NCBI GenBank assembly: GCA_024305405.1 | Contig: JAKNDB010000092.1 | Coordinates: 2,263,501-2,327,500, forward strand | Source of the DNA: Dirofilaria immitis | Taxonomy: Eukaryota; Nematoda; Chromadorea; Rhabditida; Onchocercidae | Direction: 5' to 3' | DNA length: 64,000 nt | Shown here: positions 1 to 12,267 of the stretch, one piece after another | How positions within the stretch are numbered: the first letter of the stretch is position 1 | Layout: every line of letters starts with the position of its first letter | Position numbers and translations under genes: made by a program | The notes under the pieces: model-generated | The model's database searches: none | Told to the model about the DNA's origin: nothing | What the model saw: the letters and a program-made list of their open reading frames with translations, nothing else

Positions 1-1041
1 AAGTTTTTGAGAAGCTTGTGGGCAGGATTTAGAAGAGTTTTATTCTGGTTAATGCTTTGTATAGCTCTGTTGATAGGATTTCATATAAAGCGGAGAATAG
101 TAGTTTGGTCAGATTGCCGACAAGGATAAATTGATATTTTCTGACAACAGTTTCTGGCTTAAAAATTAATTACAGAAGTATCTTTGAACAATTCATGCAT
201 TTTTCATTAAAAATTTATTAATGAAGTTTTTGTTTTCTCAACAGTTCCAGTTTTTATTACCGTACCTTTTAGTATAAGCATATTTATTAAACTTTTATAT
301 AACTGGACAAATGGAGATATCATTTATGCATAGTTATCCGGTATATTGATACATTATTTTTATTTTGATGCTCATTTTGGGTTTCTTTGATTGTACACAG
401 TAATTTGACGACTCATCTGATAAAAATGATCGTATTTTAACAATTATCTTATTTAATCCTGCAAAAATGATGTTATCTTTTCAATTATGAAATTTTTATA
501 AAAATTTAAATTTATCTTTATTTGTTTCAAATTTTGCATGAAATTTTTATACCATTCGATAATGATATGCGATAATTTTTCCAAAATTACGAATATCATT
601 ATTTCAGGTATGTTTTTGATAGCGAAAATAGTACGTGGTAGGAAGTTGTTGCATGAGCTTGAGGCCGAAACTGAAAAAAAGCGGCACAGGAAACAGCTGC
701 AGTAGAAGGCATGAATCCACGGCAAAGCGCATTAACAACCCGAACGGAAAAATCTATGGGCGAGATCTCGTCACAAGTTTGCAACTTATTTTAAATCCTC
801 ATTTTATATTAAATACAATATTATCTAGTGCTCTAAAATTAAGCGAAATGCACCGAAAAACAGGGCGATAATAATATTTTTTGCAAATAAATTTGTATTA
901 AAATCATTCAGGAAGAAATTTTTGAAAAAAATTTTAAATTTGAAAAGTCCTAATAAAATCGGTTTTAAATCAGATCAACTTTCAATCTGGAGCAGGACCA
1001 TCTGATGAGAATATTACAACAGTTTCACCACCATCTCGCAG
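1..1041 (+). CDS. Partial upstream exons of a membrane-protein tail, possibly the N-terminal part of the globin gene
   Basis: Three pieces look coding. Positions 1-129 are open from the edge and hold a hydrophobic stretch (RVLFWLMLCIALLIGFHI) followed by basic residues; the exon probably ends at one of several GT sites. Positions 608-776 follow a TTTCAG and encode a basic, charged segment (RGRKLLHELEAETEKK). It stays open to the donor at 777 only if the A7 run at 674-680 had one more A. Positions 974-1041 also follow a CAG and encode INFQSGAGPSDENITTV, ending in phase 2. The next good exon (2704/2705, globin) starts in the matching phase, so these may be exons of one gene with the globin, like the 7TM-globin GLB-33 of C. 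elegans. They could equally be the 3' part of a separate membrane-protein gene. The exons are inferred from phase and composition only. Confidence 0.35.
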
Positions 1042-2704
1042 GTCTCATATTCATATATTTAGTATCTTAATTCATTATTTATTAATCTTTTGTAATAGTT
1101 GCTATTTCCATTTATAGTATTTATACTAAGAAATTAATGCGATGCCAAAGCGTAGTTTAAAAAGCTTTAATTAATGAGTTATTCATACTCATCATTTAAC
1201 AAGAACAATTACTTCTGTAACAGCGAATGCTATCTCATCATTTTTCGTTTTGGATAATCTATGCCATATAACATTATCTATTATGCATCCATTTTTCAAT
1301 ATTGATGAGAAATTTTTCTGAAGGAAAAAAATAATTCTTAATCCATGTGTTCAAATAAGTTGTAATTATGAATCATGGTTTAGACGAGATTAAAAATAGT
1401 TTAAGCGATATATATGAAAGAATAAGAGTAATCGGTCATATGTATCGCCTTAAATGTGAATATTATTATTTTACGGATAGATCAAATATATGTTAAGTAA
1501 CATCTATTTGTATTCCGCATAGGCTACTTTAAAAAAATAAGAATTTCTATTATTTTTCATAACTATTTAAGTCATTCCTTTCGTCTCCACAACAATGCAG
1601 ATACAGTTATTCATTGTCTGAGTTCGAGTTGAAGTTTATAGATTGAAATGCAAAGATGGCTACATTTCTTTAAATTTTTACTGAGTTACATTTTTCGAAA
1701 AGAAATAGGAATAATTTAAATAAAAAAAAATCATAAACACAAGAATTATTGATGGCCATAAAAATCCATGAAATATGTATGAATCACAAAAAATATCGGC
1801 TTGAAATATGCGAGAATATAATCTTTAATTGGTCAATTTCTGCACAATTTTAGCTTACGAGAAAATATTTCCTACAAATAATGTATGATGTATAAATTTG
1901 AGTGTTTGATGTATATATATCACAGTTGTTGTTATTCTTAATCATTGCTTATGTTAATCCTTACACATTGATTCAATTGTGTATTATAAATAGATCATTT
2001 TGACTCCCTGAATATTTATCAATACAAATTTTAAAATTTCCAATAAGTTAAATTTAGCATCTATCTGTAGAGAGGAGTTTTTATGCTAAACAAAAAACAA
2101 ATTTAAGTTTAATTAGACTCTTGACAATTAATCACATAAAATATCAATATATACTCGAGCCTTATGCTCATTTCTTAGCATTACGATATTATTATTATTA
2201 TCCTATCAAAATTCTAGAACACATTTTCCGGAATAATATCTCATGTATCTCAATTAAAATTTTGAAATACTGTTCAAGATTTAGAAATTCGACATCTAGT
2301 GTTATTTTGGCCACGTAAGACATGCTATTATTTTTGCTAAGGCCATAAGAATAAAAACTGTTCATTCTATTGGTAATAGCGCAGAAAATTTATTTATATT
2401 TTGCATGTAGAATTATAAAAATTCTATTTTCTATCCTATTTTTATTATTCTAAAAATTCTATTCTATTCTATTTTCATCATTCTATTTTCTAATTATAGA
2501 CATCAGAATATGAAAATAGCATAAAGATGACCGATTGAATCACAGATAGCATATATGCTGCATTTTTACATAAATCAGAAAGTCTCAAATATTGCATAAG
2601 GATATATAGCAGTTGGATCCCTATCTATATTCAGAATTCTATAATACTACCAAATTGCTGGGAAGAAAAAACAAAACAAATTTCTGATTAGAAATATTTT
2701 CAGG
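1042..2704. other. AT-rich intron or intergenic stretch with a short TTCTA-rich tract
   Basis: I see no convincing exon here. Around 2420-2500 there is a low-complexity tract of TTCTA/TATTC units. The stretch ends in a TTTTCAG acceptor at 2698-2703, one base before the ATG at 2705. That acceptor could be a spliced-leader site or an ordinary internal splice site. Confidence 0.5.
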
Positions 2705-5510
2705 ATGGCTATCAGGCAGAAGACAGATTCTTCATTGCCAGACGAAGTTGAGATGGATTTGAACTTTAACGATCTTACAACGCCGTCTTATTTACGTCGG
2801 TCATCCAGCATGCCTAGTGTATCTGACGCTATCATCAGTAAGTTGTTATTCCAAGCGCATTTCAAAAGTAAGAACTGATTTAATTTAAAAATCCCATTTA
2901 TTTATACAACTTTTAATTTTTGCAGAACCGGTTTTAAAGCATTATGATTATAACTCAAGACTAAACCGACTTCAAAAACGATTTCTCCGCTTCACATGGC
3001 ATCGTTTACAAACCAAGAATGGTGGAAAACGGATCGAAAATGTTTTCGAAGAGGTTCTTCATACTAAATTTAATCTATGTTTTTAATAATTCAAGAATAA
3101 CTAAATATAATATTAGACAAATTCGGATTTGGAAAAAACGAAATATAAAAATACTAAGTGCCAAATAATCAATAGATAATGACAATAGGCATTTACTCGT
3201 CAGTGAATTTAATTCTTCAATATTGAAATTAGTACTCAATGAGTGGTACAAAAAAATTTCGGTGCTTAGCTGATCATAATTTTATTCTGTAAGAAAGTTG
3301 CGATTTCTTCTAAAGTATAGTTTTAGGAAATTTCTAGCAACTCTATTCCAATCAATCTACTTGATCTTTTAGAAAGCAAAGCTTGAAATATACTTCAAAT
3401 ATAAAGCAAAAAAAAACAAAACTTGGTTCAGGTGTATGAGCGTCTTCTGCGGCAATTACCTGGGACTTGGGAAATGTTTACAACACAGACCTTTTTGTCC
3501 GCAATGTCACGAAGCGAAACGGCCACATTGAGGGATCACGCAAAAGTATGTATCAATTTCGATGGGATAAAGCAAATTGAAATTCATTCTTTCCGTAGTA
3601 GGTATATCGAATTATAAGATTGTTGTATTGTGGAAGCAAAAAAAACCGATTTCAGGAAACAGTCAAGTTGATCGATTATGCGATTAAGAATCTGGAAGCA
3701 AGCGACAAAGAAAGGAATGACACGGGCAGCGATTACGATCCTTTTCTACTCGGTGACTTCAGTTTTAATTCAAAATCCTAAGATTTTGTACTTCAGTAAT
3801 TATTATTTGGCAGTAGATGGATTAATAAATCTTTCCAGGAAATACAAAATTTAATAAACGGAAAATAAAATTATGAGGGCGGACTTGCTAAGTTACATAA
3901 ACCAGAGCATCAGAATTAATCATTGTCAAGGTATTAGATGAAAGAATGTTTAGAATTAACCTTGTTGAAAGTTAATTTTAAAAGTAAATTAATAGGAAGC
4001 ATTTTCCCAACATATCACAATATTTTTGATTTAGCAATTTAGAATTGGCTGTCTTGTAGGTAAAGCGCATGGCAAACTTCGGCCGTATGGTTTCACAGGA
4101 AATTATTGGGAGAAACTTGGCGAAATTATTGTTGATGTAGTGCTAGTGCAAGAAGCTGTTAGGGATTTGCCTGGTGCCGGTCAGGCGTGGGTTATATTTA
4201 CTGCATGTCTTGTTGACCAGGTAGGTACCTATGGTTTAATTAGCGTTTTAGTAAATAAATATTTTTGTCATAGAAGTCTTATCTACAGATGAAATGGCAC
4301 TTCCTTCATTATCCCACGTTGCTGGTAAACCGAATTATTTAGTTTCCAGCAATTTATTGAAAAATTTAGGAATCCATTTGTTAGACTTATAGATTGTATT
4401 GCAAAGAAATGTTTTTGATAAATAAAAAAGAATTAAACGAAGGACGAACATTCGCGAAAGTTAGTTAATTAAAATTAAAAACGTAGATAACCGAAAATGG
4501 CATACATATTTCAGAAGAATATTTTATTAATACAATATAAAACTTTTTCATTACTACTGAAGCTAAGAGCTGGATTTGATGAAAGCAAGAGCGGCTTGAC
4601 ACCAAGACTTGACACAGCTGGAATGCTCTCCCAGAAGTTTATTTGTAGTACCATCGCAGAACTGGGCAATTCAGAAAATGCAGGCTATCGCCATCAGCAT
4701 GCGTATTTACCCACTGATACAGCATGTTACTCATCAGTGAATCATGTTTGTTTGCTCGAATCTATCAAATAGGTGAAAAAAAAAAAAAACTTAAACCTTA
4801 GAGATATACTACTGATGGAAAGTCACGGAGAATATTTCAAAGGACCATCAATTATCTTAATCGTTTTTGGGATATATCTTTGAGTAGCACCACTCATTAA
4901 TTTCAGACTAGCACTCACTATGTAAATCGAAAAATACTTTTTAAATTCTTGTCCTATTTCAGTGTTACATTGGTCGATCGATACCGCCGAAATATGCTTC
5001 GATTGCCGTGACATCGAAAAGAAATCCAAGCCCTATTTTTGATTCAGATATGCTGCAGAAGGATGGAGAAAGAAATTATGCTTTACCAGAATATAATAGT
5101 TCAACATTTCAAAGTAGACGCAGGAATTCAACACGTATCATGGAAGACAAGAAATATTTCAGAAGTTTGTATTCTAGTAATTACCCGCGGAATCTGTCAT
5201 CCGTTTATGAGGTATCATTTTAATATTTTTAAATGAATTAAAGAAATGTTAGCTCAGTTGTGCGATGAAATATGACTGATAATATTAATCGTAAGCTAAT
5301 GGTAACATTAATAATAATTTTAATTTTTTCATTGATAATCTTAACTTTTTTAAGTCGCATGAATGAGGTTACTGTAATATTGAGATCAAGTTTAATCATT
5401 CTAATGAAAATAATCAATACCATGATACTTTGTTTCAGAATTCCAGTAATACTCAGGTACTGAATCCAAAATCAATCGTGAAGCTGCGTAATGATATATA
5501 TAAATCTTAA
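2705..5510 (+). CDS. Globin with N- and C-terminal extensions
   Basis: Haem-binding globin of the large nematode family. Proposed exons are 2705-2837, 2926-3053, 3432-3545, 3656-3752, 4060-4220, 4563-4736, 4963-5211 and 5439-5510. All phases agree and give about 375 residues. The first ~45 residues are a Ser-rich leader. The globin fold follows: helix A with Trp (RFLRFTWHRL), a CD-corner Phe, a likely distal His in LRDHAKETV, a likely proximal His in GKAHGKLRPYGF, and G/H helices (GAGQAWVIFTACLVDQ). From about residue 240 there is a polar extension rich in Ser, Asn and Arg that I do not recognise. The weakest junction is the non-consensus acceptor before 4563. An AATAAA follows the stop directly at 5511-5516. 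The ATG at 2705 lies one base behind a CAG, so it may be a trans-spliced start or an internal exon (see the entry at 1-1041). Which globin paralogue this is cannot be told. Confidence 0.85.
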
Positions 5511-7475
5511 AATAAATAATTCATTGTAATTCTAACATTATTATTTTTATGATAACAATATAAATTAGATTAGTTTTTGCACAGAATAATCTTTAACAAA
5601 AATGAGCATTATGTTTGATCAGCATTATAATAGAAAATTTATTACTGTGGTCATATCCAAATACCACAGGTAAACAAATATACAGTTAATAAAGTGTAAA
5701 CGGATGAATAAAGTTAACACAAATTCAAAAACAACAATTCAATCTTAGAATTAACAATTCGTCGATTGTAGGAGAACTCAAATAAATTTATCTTTCGATT
5801 ACTGCCTTTCTTCTTCGTTTAAAATTTTTAATCTTCTTAGCTTTTGTTCTTTTCCCTTCAGGACTAATCTCAAGTCAAATTTTAAGAAAATTGTCATGCT
5901 GGCATCATGAAAGAGAAAATCATTAGTGTTCTTTTAACAATTTTTGTCAGTAATTTCAGACAGCAGAAAAGAAAAAACGATTATAGTACTGGAAACACTA
6001 ATTATTGCTTAAGAAATTTATTGGTTTAGAAATCTGCTAAAGATAAGATTTTTGTGGGTTATCGAATATTTTCAAAAACAACGAAAAAGCATATTGGAAG
6101 TAGAAAAAATATGGTAAAATACCACGTAAGAGAAAGCTATAAAAATTGAATTTCAAAAGACATCAAAAAGCTTCATTTCCTATGCATTGAACTTTATTAA
6201 CTGAAATAATGCAGTATATAAATTATTTTACTCTGATTGAAATGATGTTTATCTTTCTTCGACATTTGTTGTTACAAAATTTCTTTTCTCGTCGATATTA
6301 ATGCTGTGAATTGATTAAAATATTGATTATATGATTCGTAATTTCTAGAAAATGTGAAAATCATTAAATTAAAGTTTTGTTCGAGGCGCAATTTCCAATG
6401 CATCGATAATTTTGGAGTAAAACAGTTTAACTCAATGATCTTTTAAAAGATGCATTGATTTGAACTAATTACGAAAATGTATCGATTTGTGAAAATTAAA
6501 TAAATGATGAGTGAAATCACAATATTTTTAATCTGACTTATATTTTGCTCTCAAGTTTTTTGAAATATGCTAACATTCATCAAATAAACTGCTAGCAAAA
6601 TCGAGATTTCATATTCTATCATTTCAAACTTTTGCTCATTTTTCATAAAAATTACAATTGCAATATCATCTTTTCAAAATAAGAGAACCGGTAGAATCGA
6701 AAACAGCATGATGGAAGGATTTCAAAAAAGAATTATAGTTAGAAAAATATTGCTGAAGTTCAATGGGAGTCGAGATTGATGCATAAAGAACATATTTTCG
6801 CTTTAGCCTTCACTTATAGTTTGAGGCAAAAAATGCAATTACTAAATGAAAATTATTCAATATCAATGAAATAGTTTGATATCATTTATGTATTCTATTA
6901 GTTTCATTTCTCATTCCTTCAGAATCTTCATGAATTTAATAATGGTGTACGGCAAATTTGAATGTATTAGATCATGAATTATAAAGAGCAGAAATGTCAC
7001 CATGTGACGAAATAAAAAACATGGAAAAAGGAATAGAAAATCTTTTCGAAACGCTCGAAATGATATTTAGTCTTGATAGATTTGACAACCATTTCTATGA
7101 CTGCATGTTTAATTGAAAGTCTAGTGTTAAAACACATAGTTTGATTCATAAAAGGTAGAAAATTGCCCATTTCTGAATAGTTTTGATATACTTATTTTTG
7201 CAATCAATCTTTCAATTATATCGCAACAAAAGACAAACTTGGAAGTAAACAATGGCTAAATATACATGAACGGGGAATTATCAGATACTTTAAAAAACAA
7301 TCAATAAGCCTATTTTTATCTTTATAGATTTTCTGGAGATTCTACAAAATTCCTACGATGTTCGATGCTTACAAATGGAATTGTCACAATGATGTCACCA
7401 GAGTTTTTATTCCATCTTCATTCTCCTTCCAATAAGTGTTAAAACTAATGTGGATCAGCATGAAATAGAAGTATT
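5511..7475. other. Intergenic region between convergent genes
   Basis: This stretch separates the 3' ends of the globin (+) and ZP (-) genes. It begins with the globin polyadenylation signal. The rest is AT-rich with no exon, RNA gene or repeat I can support. Confidence 0.6.
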
Positions 7476-10400
7476 TTAGAAACTCAGTACGGATATATGG
7501 CTAATGTACTGTCTATTATAATATTCATTCATAATACTTCCGGATGACCTGAAATGGTAGAATTAAGTGAATAATATTTAAAAATTAGCGAATATCTCAC
7601 TAAATTAGAGGAATAAATTCTTCCTGAAAGTTGCAGATTAATAATACTAACCATCATATCTAACCTTTCTAGATTTTACTTGATTTGAAAGATATTTCAT
7701 GTAATTAAATCTATTAATAATGCTGAACAATATAAATCTAATCCAATTAACTTATGATCTTGAAAACTAACCTGAGCCACCTATGCATGAGCCATACAGA
7801 ACTTACGGTTAGAACTAACAGTACAACAATCATAATACACACGAATATTGCGAATAACGCATTACTTACACACACTTCATTATGTTCATCTGAAAGATTT
7901 TAAATTTTAATTAGCTAATATAACTTTTAGTCATTAAATACAATAGGAATTCGCAAAAAATGTAAAAAAAAACCGATCAATAAAAATTGTTATAAATATG
8001 TTGAAAAAATATAAGTAAATGAGGAAATAAAATATAGAGTTATAATCGTTGGAAATACGAATGTATTCTTGCCCATAACAATTAAACTATTTTTTATAAA
8101 AAATTATACCTAGTGGGTGTAAAGACTATTTTTATAAAAAAAAATTATATCTGAAAAGTTCTACCAGGAAAGATTAATTTCTACAAAAATTACGAAATTC
8201 GAAACCTGTGCCTTCATCATCGTTGTCCAGCACATAAACAGGCTGTGATATTAAATCGGCATCAATCGTAAGTTTTGATCTCTCAGATATTGGTGATCGC
8301 ATTAAGCGACGTTTTTTAATTGAACCTAAATCTTGCCATCTGTAATATTTCAAGTACTATCTTAAAAAAATATATGTATATATATGTAAATGTTTTTCAA
8401 AATCTTCAAATTTAGAGGTTTGATTCCACTCTTCAATTATTTTCTTGATAAACAACAATCTTCAATAAAATTTTAAATCCTAAAGGAAGTTCCAGAAGAT
8501 TTAGAACAAAAATATGAAAAAAATTTTGATCACGAATCACCTACTTATGTATGATTATTTCAGAATTTTTATAACAATTGTGAATAGATAATTGATTTGA
8601 AGTAACAAATAAAATTTGTCAACTTACATCAGTGATATTGCTCATTTTTAGTACATGATGAACCATAGATTCACCTGTTGTTGCAAATAATTTGTTTCTT
8701 TCTTGCTTCTCATTGAAACATATCGGAGGCTATAATTTCGAATTTCTTTTCAATAAAAAATGTGAAATATAAAGATAAAATCGATGTAAATGCAGTATTA
8801 TATAACATTACTCGTGAAACACTTGATGTAAAAATTTTTCTTAAATTTGGCTAATAAAAGAAGCATGTGGTGAATCAGTACTTTGTGGTTGAAAAAGTTG
8901 TAAAAAGCTGACACTGGATCTTCTTATCAAATATATCCTATCAGGATATAAATAAGGAATAAGCGGCTTACAGTGATACCAACACAGCCACCAGCTTCTT
9001 TGACGCATAGGCGAATTTGGCACTGGAATTGGATGATTACTCGATCAGCGAATTTGAATACCAATGACTCACGATATGCCATGTTCAAAGATTCAACATA
9101 CGTTGGGTCACCCAAAACCGCCCGATCTGTATGGCATCTAAAGTAGTGTTTCGAAGTTTTGGGATTAGTACACTTCAAATTAAAACTTCAACTGTAGATA
9201 ATATTAGAAAATATTATTCCTAAATTCTGACTTTGATTAGCTGATTTCACAAGATGTACCTGTTTTCATCAATGATAATTTGTTTTCTCCTTGTCCGTCT
9301 TCCACATAGCAATTATGCACCAGCAAACCATAAATATCTGGAATATATAATTTGAAAAAACTAAAAATTAATTAGTTGTCTCTCTGAGCAAAAAGAAATC
9401 ATACCAGATAGACATTCCCATCGATGGACGATTTGATCACCAACTCTTGCATACTTTAATATTGGTCCATCGATTTCATCTCTACGAATTGTATAAATGC
9501 AGTTTGGAAATGGATATTCATATTCAAGTGCTTGTGTCGTTATTGCGCTGCATAGAATTGTCATGAAAATTTGCGAAATTTGATCACCTTAGTGCAGAGA
9601 ATTTCGAAAATTTCAAGTTTTTAATTTAAAAATTTCACAAAGTCGAAAATCTTGCAGTGATGAAAAAATAAGTAAACACAATACCAATTCTACAGATATT
9701 TTCTGCATGTTATATATTTCTAGTACATCGAAACATAGTCTTCTAGATTTTGCCGAACTCTCTAGTTTCACTCAACCCCATAATATTTCAAATAAAATGA
9801 TACCCAGAAATTTTGCAGTTATGATGAATTAGAAGCAGATACGAATGAAATCTCATATAACTGCGAAAAACAAACCTCACTTCTATCCCAGATGAAACTA
9901 CCCGAACAACTTCTCGATATGTGCATTTGATGTGAAAAGCTCGATCAAGTTTCGTTATAAATAACTGAAAATTACCATATTGTACGCTGAATAAACAACA
10001 TAAAGTTTACGGACCAAACATTAAATATCTTAAACTTCAATCTGAAGTATTCGTAAAAATATTTATAACAAGATTATTTGTCCTATTTTGTTTCTCATTC
10101 TTTTTTTTGACATTCTTTTGCTTTTATTTTTATATTTTTCCTTTCTTATCTTTAGCATTTTGGTGGAATAAGTAGATTCATTAATTATAAACAAATAAGC
10201 GAAACATCATACTTAGATGTGACAATTTGTATTCTAAGAAAAACCTTATTCTATTAATCACATAAGCAAAAATAATTTTCGAATGAAATAAATATTCAAT
10301 TCAAGGACGCATAAACCCACCGGATGAAAACTAATAATAAGGATTGTCGAGAACTGCATGCCTTCGGGTTGGATCTATAATTGAAGAGAGAAAATATAGA

Positions 10401-12234
10401 AATTCAATTGCAAAATGTCTGAAAATTTTAAAAGTAAATTAACTGAATGAATAAGAATAAATTTTATTTAAACAACGAGCAGTTTCTGTAATTGAAAAGT
10501 TGGAGAGTCGAGATTTATATTATATCCAGATTTAATATAAAAATGTTATCGTACCATTCGTCGCCTGTTCATATCGCACTGTCCATGATTTAATATAATA
10601 CCACCTATTAAATTTCTGCTATCTAAGATTTCATTGCCATAATCAACTCGACAATTTGGATTGCTATAGTGACCTTTTACAAATACTTTACCTAAATAAC
10701 AATTTAAACAATCTGAGATCTTTTGCCAAACGAATATTCGTAAATATCCTAATAATGAACTTTGTTTAGATGGACTGGTATTCAATCAACAAAGTTTATA
10801 ATTGCCATCAAATAAAATTAAAAAAAAAAAAGAAAATTTTATTAAATATTTCAATATTATTTGGATGAAAATTCGACCAGGGATAATAAGACAGGGTTAA
10901 AGTGGATAGGCAGAGAAGAATAGGATAAATAACAAAGGAATAGATAAATAGGCATGGAAATGGTAAGTGACATGAGTAGTATAATAGGATGATATCAAAT
11001 TAAAGAAGAGATTACTGTATATGGGCTAATAGTTTTACCTCGAAATTCTCGTTTGGTTTTGAATGCCAATTCAATCGTATCTGGATTGCATTTTATTTCC
11101 GGAGATCCAATTAAATCATTATATGTTTCTTTCGTAAAATCCTTCTGCAGTTGATATAAGATTAGTTTAATTAATATTTAGTAAGTAAAATTGAATAAAG
11201 AAAATAATTAGTGTATATGATATGAAATAAATATGAAGATATATAAACTCAATTGTTATCAGAGATCAAATTTAGGATTGGAATAATTTAAAGAAAAATT
11301 TTATGAATATTATTTTCTTCCTTCTTTTTTGTTTTCATTATTTTTTCTTTTTAAATCTTTTATTTTCTCAAAAAGTAATTAGTGAGGATAATATTTTTAA
11401 AACAAACACGCAGACGCATAAACTTAATTTGGTATAGTTCCAATATTTATTAATTTGTTACATTTTCGAAAATAAATTTAAGAATTCAACCGATTTAAAA
11501 ATGAAGAAATAATCATGTCGAATTAAAAATTGTATTGCTTGGGATGTTCCGCAATTTATTATCATTTAGATATATGAAATGAGCAAAATCAATTCCAATT
11601 TTGAAAAAACGAAAGATTTTCTGCCTTATATTTCCATAATTATTACTGAAGCAAGAAGATGCAGAGAGATGGTCCTCTACTTATCATTTCAATTACTTCC
11701 AATCTTCGTTTTTGAAAATTCAGTCGACAAGATAACTGTTAGTTTTATGCTTCAAGCAAAAATCTTTTAATTTCTCCGATATGCTCAATACTGATATGAT
11801 TACTCGAGTGGTAAATAATAAGCTTTTAAATAAAAGTCATATAAAGATTAAAACAAACTATATAAATTTTTAAAAATTTTTCACTTCTGTAATGTTTTAT
11901 GATAACATTAGGGTATGGCCAGTTAGCTAGAAATTCTACAAGTCTGATTTAGAATCTTAATATTGTGATTCTCACTGCCAAAAGAACATTTCACTTTTTC
12001 TAATTGCTTCAACAATCTACTGATTGTTATTCAAACTTTAATCTCATTGCTGCAAAGAAGAACATGAGAGAATAGATTAAATTAAATTTGAACATTCGCA
12101 TTTTCTTCTCATAGATTATAGCTTAATTCATAGATTAAACAGAAAATCATGTGTAAATGACTTACTTCAAACGATTTGCATAAGACGAGCCATAAGGAGC
12201 ATAAAAGATTGACGAAGCTATATCTCAGAAGCAT
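7476..12234 (-). CDS. Cuticlin-like zona pellucida (ZP) domain protein, single-pass membrane anchor
   Basis: Extracellular matrix protein of the nematode cuticlin (CUT) family, secreted by epidermis and polymerising through its ZP domain. Exons in gene order: 12234-12166 (signal peptide MLLRYSFVNLLCSLWLVLC), 11144-11039, 10691-10555, 10374-10321, 9964-9876, 9547-9405, 9337-9260, 9137-8972, 8729-8628, 8339-8206, 7889-7772 and probably 7548-7476. Family landmarks in order: GSPEIKCNPD, VKGHYSNPNCRVD, FSTILIISFHP, DRAFHIKC, VHNCYVEDGQG, VFKFADRVIIQFQCQI, GITPPIC, then a dibasic cleavage site (KKRR) and a TM segment near the C-terminus. Length is about 422 residues, usual for the family. Two defects: exon 9337-9260 is one base short (T4 run at 9283-9286), and the junction between 8628 and 8339 does not keep phase. 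The last exon is inferred from a good acceptor and phase. No close paralogue can be named. Confidence 0.9.
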
Positions 12235-12255
12235 TTCAGATCTTTTTCCTTATTT

Positions 12256-12267
12256 CTGCGAATAGAA
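12256..12267 (-). other. Probable trans-splice (or 5'UTR) acceptor of the ZP gene
   Basis: On the minus strand an acceptor ending TTCTATTCGCAG lies about 20 bases upstream of the ATG at 12234. Nematode mRNAs often receive a spliced leader at such a site. Whether SL is added here, or an upstream non-coding exon is joined, cannot be told from sequence. Confidence 0.45.

Noticed and set aside
599..784. Minus-strand 61-codon ORF at 599-784.
   Set aside because: It mirrors the plus-strand exon at 608-776, which has matching splice sites.
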